64,000 nt of DNA from Eustoma russellianum (lineage: Eukaryota; Streptophyta; Magnoliopsida; Gentianales; Gentianaceae), in the NCBI GenBank assembly GCA_036186865.1, contig AP025048.1, positions 30,296,870 to 30,360,869 on the forward strand. Reading direction: 5' to 3'. Made by a program: the position numbers and the translations under genes. Shown one piece after another: positions 11,395 to 23,002 of this stretch. The first letter of the stretch is position 1, and every line of letters begins with the position of its first letter. Below the pieces are notes generated by a model. That model searched no databases. It saw only the letters and a list, made by a program, of their open reading frames with translations, and was not told where the DNA came from.

Positions 11395-11660
11395 GGGGAA
11401 AAATTACACTTAGACCTCTGTGGTTTAGCTTAATTCTAAAAACCTCCCCTCTCGTTTGGAATTATACATTTATCTTCCCTATAGCTTGGGTTAAAAACGC
11501 ACCGGCCAATTTCTGGCAAAACCACAGGGGTAAACATGCCATAAATTAGCCGGCGCCTTTTTAACCCAAACCATAGGGGAGGTAAATGTATAATTTCAAA
11601 CGAGAGGGGAGGTTTTTAGAATTAAGTCATACCACAGGGGGTTTAAACGTAATTTTTCCT
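11395..11660. mobile_element. Foldback MITE, copy 1
   Basis: Begins GGGGAAAAATTACACTTAGA and ends ACGTAATTTTTCC. The two halves are near-perfect reverse complements over about 110 bp (for example CTCTCGTTTGGAATTATACA against TGTATAATTTCAAACGAGAG), leaving a short centre around AAAACCACAGGGGTAAACATG. No coding capacity. This structure is that of a foldback MITE; the superfamily cannot be fixed without clear target duplications. Confidence 0.8.
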
Positions 11661-11713
11661 TTCCGCCTGCCTAATGAAAATTAGAGATAATAACGATATT
11701 CAATGCATGAATG

Positions 11714-11715
<2 letters not shown>

Positions 11716-11797
<82 letters not shown>
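11716..11797. repeat. Compound (TA)n(TG)n microsatellite
   Basis: A TA run of about 17 units passes into a GT run of about 23 units. Less regular TATG repeats continue to about 11840. Confidence 0.95.
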
Positions 11798-11802
<5 letters not shown>

Positions 11803-11898
11803 ATGTATATATATATATGTATGTATATATACATATATAACTGAATCAAAATGAATGAAAAATAAATTTTGTTTTTTTATATTAAAGACGTTAATACA

Positions 11899-12132
11899 TG
11901 CATTTTATTAAGTGAATAGAACTAAATAGAAAATAAATAATATATATATGTGTGTGTCTATACACACACACATACAAAATTAAATAGAATTTAATGAAAC
12001 ATAAAATTTGTCACGTATGTGTTTTATTAAGTGAATAGAAATGAATAGAAAATAAATAGTATATATATGTGTGTGTCTATATATATATATATATATAATT
12101 GAATAGAATTTAATGAAACATAAAATTTGTCT
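11899..12132. repeat. Two tandem copies of a ~119-bp AT-rich unit
   Basis: The unit containing TTTTATTAAGTGAATAGAA, a TATATGTGTGTGTC microsatellite core and AATGAAACATAAAATTTGTC occurs at about 11899-12012 and again at 12018-12132. It lies between the two MITEs. Confidence 0.85.
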
Positions 12133-12138
12133 TTTTTA

Positions 12139-12402
12139 GGAAAAATTACACTTAGACCCCCCCTGTGATTTGGTTTTAATTCCAAAAACCTCCCCTCGTT
12201 TGGAATTATACATTTACCTCCCCTATGGTTCGGGTTAAAAAGGCGCCGGCTAATTTCCGGCATGTTTACCCCCGTGGTTTTGCCGGAAATTGGCCGGTGC
12301 GTTTTTAACCCAAACTATAGGGGAGGTAAATGTATAATTCCAAACGAGAGGGAATGTTTTTAGAATTAAACCAAACCACAGGAAGTGTAAGTGTAATTTT
12401 CC
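12139..12402. mobile_element. Foldback MITE, copy 2
   Basis: 264 bp, same family as the MITE at 11395-11660: begins GGAAAAATTACACTTAGACC and ends AGTGTAATTTTCC. The centre (CATGTTTACCCCCGTGGTTTT) is in the opposite orientation to copy 1. Arms pair over nearly the whole length. Confidence 0.8.
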
Positions 12403-12685
12403 ATGCTCATATTATTGCGAAAACAATATATAAAATAACAAAAATAATTTTGACACATGAGGTGGCAAGATATCCCCCATCAAGAAATGAAAAAGACAAA
12501 CAAATCACCCTAAAAAAAGCAAAAGAAAGAAAAAGTCGAACCCATATTGTTTTGGAAATAACCATAAATAATCGAGAAGATCTGTTAGGCTGGAACTTGT
12601 TACAATAATATTAGGTTAGGAGCAGCAGCTTCCAGAAATACGGTACCAGAATTGCTCTATTTGTCAGCATATGCTAATGGCCCCA

Positions 12686-13127
12686 TTATAGTATAAAACT
12701 ATGAACATATTGTGGGAGGAGTTATAGAATCCATTGCTAGCCATACATATTTATGCTTGTTCAGTTCAGTATGAAAGTTTGAAACTTTTAAGAATGATCT
12801 CTTGGTTATATTCATAATTTTGACGCATTAGTATCTTTACTTTTTGTGGGCCAATATCTTTTCTGTCTGTAGTTTCTTGTGAGTAGCCCTTACAAACTGG
12901 AAAAGAACGCATAGTTGAGCAGCATAGACATATTTAAGAAGAGGTTACTGGAATATTCTCCCTTTTTGAGCACATCATCCCAAGAAGTATTGTTTTCGTT
13001 CATGAAAACTTTAAGATTACTAGCCATATTTACCACTTTGCGGGACTTGTTAAATTCTTTGGGATTTTAAAAATTGAAGTTGTTGCAAAGTTAAAAGTTT
13101 TAGCTTGAAGCTTCTGTTGCATATATC
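12686..13127 (+). promoter_or_regulatory. Upstream region and probable 5' leader of the PES gene
   Basis: Unique sequence between the duplicated block and the PES start codon. It contains no open reading frame and no recognised repeat. Transcription presumably begins here, but I cannot place a TATA box or start site with confidence; an upstream non-coding exon is possible. Confidence 0.35.
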
Positions 13128-16100
13128 ATGGCTTTGCTCATGAATAATTTGTGGGCATCTTCTAATTTTGGTTTGTGCTCAGAAATCAAGAAACAGAGCA
13201 GAACCCAAGTTAGATGTGCAGTTAGGGATTCGACGGTATCGCGTTCTGATAGTGTTGAAGGTACTGGTTTTGCTTCTGCTGTGGAGGAAAACAAAGATAA
13301 AGGTAGCTCCTTGAGTGACTTTGGCAATGGACATATGGGTATGGGTAGTAAAAAGGAGAAGAAGATAAGGGAAAAGTTTTTGCAAGAACAAGGATTGAAA
13401 ACTTTATGGGATGATGGCTATGGCAATCAAAGTGTGGAAGATTATTTTGTGTTAGCAAAAGAAATGATTAAGTCGGATGGCGGGCCTCCCCGTTGGTTTT
13501 CACCAGCATCATGTGGCCCTCCTTTGGAAAATTCACCTCTTCTTCTCTTTTTGCCTGGTAATCTGTCAGTCTTGAGCGGGTTGCAACTTTAATTCATACT
13601 GCTTAAATGAAATCTTCATGGCTGATTATAATCTCATCTTAGAACTTAATATATTTGGAAACGTATGATTTACTTATTGGAGTACTCTGCAATATATGTT
13701 TCATGTGGTCTTCTGAAAAATATGGTTAACTAGCCGAACAGGTTGACAGCTTCTGTTGAATAAATGGGATAGTAGTAAGATACCAGTTTAAAATTCTTTT
13801 TTTCTGCATCATTTTGAATGACCATTTTGCATGAAAACTTTACATTAAATGTTAAATGACCATTCTGCATACGATTCAAGGATAAGTGTAAAATTATATT
13901 TAAGTACTATTGAGAGTTACAATCCGCATAATTGCTATTAAGCACTTTCTTAGACCATGATAATTTATTTATAAAGATGCTTATATGCATGCAGGGATGG
14001 ATGGCCTTGGTCTGGGGCTGATTTTACATCATAAAGCTTTGGGACGGTGCGTCTAGAGATATTTTCATGTTTGCTGGGAGATAACCTTTGTTTATGTAGG
14101 CATTGTAGTAATTAGTGTGTAACAGATAAAGTTGTAGCAAGTATTATAACTGTGCAGCAAGTAAGATTAGACCTGCTCTATTAATGTCAGTTATCAATTC
14201 ATCTATGATTTTGACTCCTTTTTTGCGAGAAATCATTCCTCTTTGATTTAGGTGTAATTCTACTCGAGTTCATGCTGATGTTTCCTGATAGTTCCTTGTC
14301 AGTTTGTTAAAATTGTCACCTGTATCCTTTTCTTTCCCCCCTTAAAGAAGGAATAATCTTGGATAATTCAGGAACTCAAAATGCATTCACATCCAGTAGC
14401 CTTGACTTGGGATTTAAATTTTTAGGGCACCTAGTGATTGGAAACTTCTAGTTGAATTTGATTGAATAGCTTGGTACGATTTACCTTGAGCATCAGCATA
14501 AACTCTTTTGAGCAACTCTGTATACTGCTTGATGAAATTGGATCTTATTCATCCAATAAAGTTATCAACAATACAAGTTCTCATCAGTTTCTTCATAAAC
14601 AATTTCTGTAATGGAATACTAAACTAACTTTTTTTGCAGGGTTTTTGAGTTATGGTGCCTTCATATCCCTGTGAATGATCGAACCCCATTTGAAGGTATA
14701 TTACTTCCTTTCGACTGTAGCTAGTGTATCTATGACAATGTTGAATGTCCTTGTTATGAAAGTGTCAGTGCTAAACAATTGTTGCAGTCATGGAATGGTT
14801 AGAAATTTGTCTGCGCCCACTTTCCTTTCTTGTATTTCTTATTCGCAAGATAATTGACCATTTCTCTCAACTTCTAGCTGTGGCAATAAGACAATGTTTA
14901 ATGTTTGGTTGTCGCTTTCACATGTACCTGCAATACGTTTACCATATATAAGTCCAATTTTTCACTTAAAAGAAGAGTCAACGGGGACATTACTCTTCTG
15001 CTTGAGCAAGCAGTTTTCTTGCTGATGCATGCTTGCCGCTTTGCCAGACATCTCTTGAATAAAGTTCCCGCGTAAAAAAAAAAAAGAAAAAAGGCAGGGC
15101 CATTACATTCAAATCCTTAGAAATATATAAGCAGATGAAATAGGGAAGAGAAGTGCTTTTCAGACTGGGAGCCTTTGTGCTGCGATTTGTTGGTGAAAAT
15201 TCCTGAAGCAGATGGGGTGGCTCTATTATTATTTTCTCAACAAAGGCACTATTGATTAAATCCGTCTCCTTAATCCCTGGAAGGAGACAACTTATTGTAA
15301 TTTGTCAAAACCGTGATGTAAACAAAGAATACAGTTATACAGGACTAAAGGTTGTATCTGTAGTTTGCAAGGCATCTTTTCATGTGCATGGTGTCATATT
15401 GTTTTTTGTGCAACGCAATTATCTTAGAAAGCTATAGGTGCTTGTATGAACACTTCATTGAATGTAGGGATGGTACAATCTGTCGAAGAAACTGTTAGGA
15501 CTCAGCATGCCTTGTTTCCAAATAGGCCTATATATCTTGTTGGAGATTCATTTGGCGGGTGTTTAGCGCTTTCTGTTGCTGCTCGTAATCCTAACATTGA
15601 CCTTGTACTTGTACTAGCAAATCCAGGTAGATTGGCTACAAGCCTGTGAATTTCTTTTTCTACATTAAGTCATTATTGAGGGACTCGTTAGGATATATAC
15701 ACTAACTATTCTTTGCTACCATTTATTTCAGCTACTTCATTTAGCAGGTCACAACTGCAATCGTTGCTCCCATTGTTGGAATCTTTTCCTAATGAACTTC
15801 ATTCAACAGTGCCATATTTTCTGAGCCTTGTGATGGGTACGCTATCTCTTCTTTCTTTAAACGCGTTATTTCACACGCTGCCCTAGCCACAGAAGTTTGG
15901 TTTGTCCAATTCATCTAACGGTTCTACTTACTAGTTTATTTAGTCTAAGTGCACTGCAGTGTTTCCGTCCTCTTTGATGTTCGAGTATATATTGTTAATT
16001 CCTTAAAATAGAGAAGTGTCTACTGCAGAATATGCTTCATATCACATTAATAAGGCCACGTTTATAAGATGAATAGATGTCAATCTTACATGCTCAGGTA

Positions 16101-19100
16101 GGGACACTGATTCCAGAGGATATTCTAACTCTTTTCCGAGGCCATTCTCATGCCGTGTGAAATGAAGTTTTGCGAAACTAGCACACATGGCATGATCTGA
16201 AACACTGAGCTAGAAGAAGGCAATAACATCTTTTGCGTTGTGCCTTTACTCATTACTTAATAATGCTCAATTTCTCTATCAGGAGAACCAACGAAGATGG
16301 CATCAGTTACAATTGACAGTTCCCTTCCGCCGAGGCTGTATGTAGAGCAGTTATCTAGTAAACTTAGTGGGCTTCTACCGCTGCTGCCAGTAAGGAATTG
16401 AGACATCATTATGATTTTTCAAGACTTATTTTCAGCATATCTGCATGGTGAACTTACTAAGGGGGGTATTTTCTTCATCACAAAAAGCTAATCAAGGCCA
16501 ATAGTTGACTGTAACTGCATAAAAGATCAAGCTTAAAAATTTGTTAAGGTAATATAATTAGGTGTCCTAACTGTTGGAGAATAAGAACCAACCACAGATT
16601 AGATGTCATGCATTAAATTTGATTATTTACTTGGGAGTATAATGTGATGTAATGACATTTGGTAACTCCGATATCGAGTAAAAGAGCAACAATTTGAAGA
16701 GTTATTTCATGTTTTCTGTCGGTACGGATGTTTGTGTTTTCATAGGCTTTCTTTCTGGATAAGAGCCTGTCAGTAGGTTAGATCTTCCCATCTGATTCAC
16801 CCTCAAAGAACTTCAGCTCCTCTCCCTGCTTACTATGGCAAAAGATATAAAGCGACATTTTAGATAAATTTAAAATATAGGATGGTCCTAGACAATTGCT
16901 CTCATGGACAAAGGCAGCTCTTGAATAGACAAGTTATATGTGTGTGTGTATGCGGCGGGGGAAAGAGGGACTGCATGCATATAGTTTCCGTGATTCCGGA
17001 TCCCTATAAAGTATGCTTTCAGGCAAAATGTAATCTATTAAGGAGTGGGAAAGAATAATGGCATTATTCTTTTTTGTAGGGCATGGCTGATATAATACCA
17101 AAAGAAGCTCTGGTTTGGAAGCTCAAGCTTCTCAAGTCTGCAGCTGGTTATGCCAATTCTCGTCTCCATGCTGTTACAGCTGAAGTGCTCGTGCTTGCTA
17201 GGTTGTTCTATAGTCTGATCTGTTACAGACCATTTCAAGTGTTACACATACATTTTCCTCCTAAAAAAAGCATTTCAATCTCTTGTAGAATTTAATGATA
17301 AAAAACATACACACACGTTTCCAAAGTTAAGGGTTTGTTAGTAAGAGATCAATGTTATTGTATCTAATGCTAATATATGCAGGTAGCAAACTTATTTTGC
17401 TGTGCAACAAAGATGGAGACCCAAGATAATCATGTGTAGATGATCACACTTCCCGTGTTTTCTTAATTTAATTTTATTCTATCATGTGCATGGATAGGTA
17501 ACTTGAATTTCATTTTCTTACACGTGACCCAATACACTTCAGAAGATGTCATGAGACGTGTAGAACTAGACTGGTTTTGTGTCTCTTCCCTAGAAGTTGT
17601 GTAAGGCTATTAGCTTTTCATCATCCTTATGATATAAAGCAGAGAGCATATATGGGAATCCTGAAATGGATCTATACACAGCCATTAAGGCTCTAAACCT
17701 TGAGACAATTTTCATTTGCCTTCTTAATTCTCTTGTTCCTTTGATGTTCAAAGCATGCACAAAACCAAATAGCAGAGTTCAAATAATATTTGCATGTTTT
17801 ATTGTTTGGTTCCTACATAATTTTGTTGGAAATTTTCTGCAAGTCTAGTGTCCATTTTTATCCAATCCTTTATGTTTTTTTTTTTTTTAAAATCCTAATA
17901 CTAAGAATATAAGATAGTGTTGTTAGCCACTTATGCTTCAGAATTTCATTCTTTGTTCTTTCTTCTGTTATTTGTCGTTAATTTCCTGAACCAACATTTT
18001 TTTTGCATAATGCACTATTATACTTTTAATTCTTGTGATTGTTTCATATTTAATCCATTCAGGTTTCAGTAAATTCATCTGTGTAAACTTTCTGCAGTCT
18101 TTCTTTGTCAAGCTAAGTGCTGATAAATGGTTTTCGTTGTAGTGGAAAGGATAATGTGCTTCCTAGCAGAGAAGAAGCAAGAAGACTTGAGAAATCTATT
18201 AAGAACTGCAAAATGAAATACTTCAAGGACAATGGCCACACTATGTTATTAGTACGTGAGGATCCAGTTTTCTCCCTTTTATATTTCTATGGCTCTTCAA
18301 CCTTTTTCAGAGCGTTTAGTGCCTGTTTATTTGCATAACCTTTTTCATCTTTTATAAGCTTGAGAAGGCGGCGAGGGTCCTTACAAGTTTAACTTTTATT
18401 TTCTTACAAGTTTAACTTTTATTTTCTTACCATTTATCTGGTTTGTGTTTCTTGTGAGATAACATTACAAGAAAAGCAAAGCAGAGCGAATATCCTGTAC
18501 TGCTTTCCTGCTAACTGAAATATGCAAATATGCAAAAGTCCTTGATGCTATGTCTTATATCTTTTCAACAAATTAGATGTTTGAAACTTCCCTTGGATAA
18601 TTCTTGAACGTCACAAGAAAGGGCCAAGAAAAGATATAAGTCAGCGTTCTCAAGGATTAGTCCTCTTCTAATCGACACTTTCAGTCTCTGATGGTCTACT
18701 AGTATGACTATCACAAGAAATCCTCGTCTCTCCCCTGCCCCCCCCCCCCCCCCCCCCCCCGCGCGTGCTCTTACTCTCCTGTAAGGTTTTTAGCCACATG
18801 TAGTCTTCTGACATTATGTAATTACACCAGATTGGTCACAACACTCCCACATGATGTCTTTTCGTGGTGCTCTTTTTTGTCGTTACTTGGGAAAGAATAG
18901 GACAATAGCGTACTATTACTAGAGTTAAACCCATAAATTAAAATACCAACTAGGATTCAATTTATTCTTGGTAGGTTAAGTAGTTGGTCTTAAATGAAGG
19001 AATTAGGGAGAACTAAAAGTAACTGCTTCTACTTTTCTCCAGGAAGATGGTGTTAATCTGTTGACCATCATAAAGGCTACTCTTAAATATCGTCATGCAA

Positions 19101-22100
19101 GAAGATATGACCCTGTCCTGGATTACCTGCCTCCTAGCAGCTCCGAGTTCAAGCAAGCATTTGAGAATAGTAGGTAATGTAAAATTATAGTGTTTTCTAC
19201 CAGTGTATATTGTACTCTTTCTCCTGTACTGATGCAATGAGTTCCACTGCAAAGTCTGTCCACGTCAAGGATCTTATGACAATCATCTAGTTATGCACCT
19301 GTGTTAGGTTTGTATACATTATGGAGCGAATCAGTCTCCACTGAAATAATACAATTGAAATATGGTCGAGGAAGAAATGTTCTTGGTAATGGGGTCTAAA
19401 ATCTAAGCCATAGTGAGTTACTTGCGTGACTATAATGATCCTTTAGTATCCGAGTATCTTCCTTTCATTATAGTTCTCTGCTTTGCCTGAAAGCAGCTTT
19501 TAGCATAACCTCTCTAATCTTCCTAAAAGCAGCTTTCAGCAATAATTCTATCAATTCAGTATTCTATTCAAACTTTGTTATGTTTTGAACCTCTTTGGTA
19601 TGTATCAAGTACTCGTCTTTAACAGCTCAAACTTGCTGATGAAATCGTAACTTATTAGGGCCAGTTTGACTCCAAGCCTAACGCTATTATATGGAAACAA
19701 AGTAGGCATGGGATTTAGAGTAAGTTGAGATTGCGTGCAAAATTGATGCTTTTGTTGTCTTCAGGCATAGCTGACATTCTACTTGAAACCGGTCATGCTT
19801 ATATCCTGAAGCTAAACAACCATAAAATGATTTTAGGCGGTACAGATATCTTACTGGCCCAGTAATGTTATCCACATTGGAAGATGGAACGGTGGTGAGA
19901 GGGCTTTCTGGGGTTCCTAGTGAAGGTCCTGTCCTATTAGTTGGTAATCATAATCTAATGGGATTGGAATTATATCCTCTTGTTGAAGAATTTTTAAGAG
20001 ACAAAGGCATCCTTCTTCGTGGGATGGCACATCCTTCAATATTTCTCGATATGGTAGATGGGGAAGATTTCACTTACATTGATACTTTGAAACTATATGG
20101 AGCAACCCCTGTCGCTGCAGCTAATCTATTCAAGTTGCTTGAAAGATCATCACATGTTTTGCTTTATCCTGGAGGTGCTCGTGAAGCTCTACACCGCAAG
20201 GTATAGTGATCTTACTTATGGCCTTCAATTCCAAATCCCCAGATTGTCTCAAGATTGACAATTATCTGGGAAGTTTTTATTATGTACACAGGCTAAGAAT
20301 TTATGACATCATAATTTTCAAAACTTGATACCCTCCAAACTTCTCAAATGTGCTACCCTCTTGTCTTAGCTTGGAAACATTTCTCGTATGGGTGCTCTCC
20401 CTGTCGAGATATTATATGCCTTACGGATATCTGTTTCAAGCTTCCCAGATGGCATATGTTTATGTGATTCCTTTCAGTAATCTGTTTTCTTCATGTATCA
20501 TTAAATGGTCAAACTTCAACAGCAATGTCACTAATTCATGATCGAGTTCAGATGTAAATGCAGTGTACTGAAATGATGTATAATAGATCCTTTTGGCAAG
20601 GATGCATTTGCCAAATAAAGAGTTAATGATTTCCATGTAGCGGAAGTAACAAGACAAAATGTCCATCCTTTTTTCTCCTATGACAAGTTGCTTGCTTGCT
20701 TCAACAACATTCAAATAGAAGAGCATCTAGTATGACAGTTGAAAGTCTTCATTGCACATGAACACCACAAGAGTTAAAGTTTCTTTCGTGATTTCCATTC
20801 TTTATTACTTGCTTATATCTAGTTTCCATTTCCAATGGACTCAAGGACACACTCTTCCTTGACTTTGAAATATGATGGAATAAAGTAAAATGACTCACTA
20901 AATGGTTGCGCTTCTTATATTATGAAGTAGCAGTTGATCGACACAGCTTAACGCAATTTTCATTGTAGGTTATGAGAAACAACATCTGTGTGTTTCTAAC
21001 ACATGTGTATGGCGGCATACATCCGACCACCCATACCCCGCCATAGGCGGAAGTCTTTAAGGCAATGGGGTAATGTTGTTGTTGTTACTGGCTTATATCT
21101 CATCATGAGAAACTTAGTCAAACTCAGATTTAAGAACAATTATGTGCAAATGTTCTGTGCATATTGAATCATTTGAAAGGTTCTTGTTTGTTGCATGATG
21201 TTTCCATTTCCAATGGAGTTAAGGACATACTTTTCCTCGACTTTAGAATATGATGGAATAAAGCAAAATGACTCACTAAATTAGATGTGCTTCTTATATT
21301 GTGAAGTAGCAATTGATCAACATAGCTTGACGCATCATTATGGGTCATCAGAAAACAACCTCTGTGTGCTTCTAACACATATGCATGGTTGCGTAGATCC
21401 GATGCCCCCATACCCTGCCATAGGCGGAAGCCTCTAAGACAATGGAGCAATGTTGTTGTTGTTGTTTGTTGCATAAAGGAAAGCTAATTTGCGGAAGTTC
21501 TTTTGGCTAAGCGCTGTTTGGTCACTCATTTGGTTACCTATATAAGACAGTGCCATTTATTCAACAGACTTCAGCTTGCAGAGAAAATTTTGTTCCAGTT
21601 CATAATGCTGATGAACTATATCTTCTATTAAGGGTGAAACATACGCGGTAATTTGGCCAGAGCAGCAGGAATTTGTCAGAATGGCAGCAAGGTTTGGTGC
21701 CACTATTGTACCATTTGGAGCTATTGGAGAAGACGACATCGCTGAAGTAAGTGATTTGCCCCTGTATTATAAATCGTTTTACCCTTGTCTTTCATTCTTT
21801 AATGGTAGCAAAAGTATGTGCTGCGCATGCATAACATAATGGGATAACTCGCCATTGTGGAAAAAGCAGCAAGCAGTCTAATACTATTGTCCGGATGGAT
21901 TTGATGAAGAAACAAATATTGACAAGTTACTTTAGTAAAAAAAATGTGGTAAAGCAGCAAATGCTTTTGATCATAATGATGAAAAGGTGCTTGAGGTGGT
22001 TAGTAACAAACCCTGATTCGCGGTAAATTACATATATAAAACAACTTTTTTTAGTTGCGCGAGTCATACTTAGTCACCTTACACATAATGTATGATTGAG

Positions 22101-22690
22101 GGTTTGTACTAACTCTCTTTCCATAATTTTGAGCTTCTTTTGCTGTTTTCTGCCATTTTTCCAGGTAGTCCTTGACTATGATGATCAGATGAAGATCCCT
22201 ATTCTCAATGACTACTTAAAGAAAAGCAATGAACTTGAAGGTGTGAATGCAAGGTAATCAATGAATCCTCTTTCTATCTATAGTGGTCTTCATATATCCT
22301 CTTTATTTTGATTACTCTGAATGTTTTGATTCTATCTTGTTTGCGCTTAGAATTCTAGCTTATGTCCCTCACATGACTAACAGAGCTGGTGCAACTGGGG
22401 AGGTTGCGAATCAAGCTTTGCACATTCCAGTCTTTCTACCCAAGGTTCCTGGTCGCTTATATTATTACTTTGGGAAGCCTATTCCAACAAAAGGGAGGCA
22501 GGATATCTTGAAAGACAAGCAAAAAGCCAGAGAAATGTATCTGCAAATAAAATCTGATGTTGAAAACAACATATCCTACTTGCTCAACAAGAGGCAGAAG
22601 GATCCTTATAGAAATATCTTTGAGAGAACCGCGTATCGAGCATTTTCTGCTCCCATTGATCAAGTCCCTACCTTCAAGCATTCTTCATAA
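13128..22690 (+). CDS. PES1: Phytyl ester synthase, chloroplastic (alpha/beta-hydrolase plus acyltransferase)
   Basis: Thirteen exons join in phase to 714 codons plus stop: 13128-13557, 13995-14046, 14640-14695, 15468-15626, 15732-15836, 16283-16389, 17080-17201, 18143-18251, 19043-19173, 19837-20200, 21633-21746, 22165-22253, 22384-22690. All introns are GT..AG. The product belongs to the plant PES family, which esterifies phytol and makes triacylglycerol in plastoglobules during chlorophyll breakdown. The first ~60 residues, rich in Ser and basic residues, look like a plastid transit peptide. The hydrolase half has nucleophile elbow GDSFGG (Ser207), ASGKD (Asp347) and DNGH (His376). The acyltransferase half has GNHNLMGLE (His462, Glu468), RGMAHP (485-490) and LLYPGGAREALH (532-543). 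Length and domain order match Arabidopsis PES1/PES2 (about 700 aa). PES1 rather than PES2 is chosen because of the neighbouring kinase gene. Confidence 0.93.
18738..18760. repeat. Poly-C tract in PES intron 8
   Basis: Twenty-three consecutive C residues followed by GCGCGTGC, within the intron between 18251 and 19043. Tracts of this kind are error-prone in sequencing, so the exact length is uncertain. Confidence 0.9.
20822..21086 (+). mobile_element. (GTT)n-tailed SINE-like element, copy 3 (PES intron 10)
   Basis: Starts TTTCCATTTCCAATGGA and ends with a clean GTTGTTGTTGTT tail. It carries the full internal blocks, including CATACCCCGCCATAGGCGGA. It sits in sense orientation in intron 10, about 110 bp before a second copy. 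Confidence 0.75.
21198..21470 (+). mobile_element. (GTT)n-tailed SINE-like element, copy 4 (PES intron 10)
   Basis: Same start (TTTCCATTTCCAATGGA), the same internal blocks including CATACCCTGCCATAGGCGGA, and a tail TGTTGTTGTTGTTG. It is a separate insertion or local duplicate of copy 3. Confidence 0.75.
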
Positions 22691-22806
22691 GAACACATAT
22701 AGCTTACATACTAGGATTATAGCCGATCTAGATGAACCACAAGAGGTATTGTATAGCATTATTGTACACTGGAAATTCAAGTGACAAGGTCCCTACTCTT
22801 GTCCTC

Positions 22807-22812
22807 AATAAA
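22807..22812 (+). terminator. Candidate polyadenylation signal of the PES gene
   Basis: AATAAA lies 117 bp after the stop codon in otherwise unique sequence. Plant polyadenylation signals are degenerate, so this is a plausible rather than proven site. Confidence 0.45.
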
Positions 22813-23002
22813 CAGATCACACCTGTTTTTATCTCAATGGTAATTCAATGACAACTCGTTTCTCTTCCTGGAAAATTTCAATTGTCTTTTCTTTCTCATT
22901 TGAATACTTATGGAAACAAAGGAACAATGTTAGAATTGAAGCATAATAACATCATAATTTGTTGTTGTTAGGGTCGATAACTTCGCATTTTAGAACCCGT
23001 TA

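Larger units (their letters stand above)
10727..12685. repeat. Tandem duplication copy B (interrupted by MITEs and microsatellites)
   Basis: The outer segments 10727-11394 and 12403-12685 match copy A (3664-4463 plus 10368-10505). The ~1-kb interruption at 11395-12402 is absent from copy A, which shows the pre-insertion sequence ATTAAAGAGTTATGCTC. The copy ends about 440 bp before the PES start codon, so part of it could act in that gene's upstream region; this last point is inference. Confidence 0.8.
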
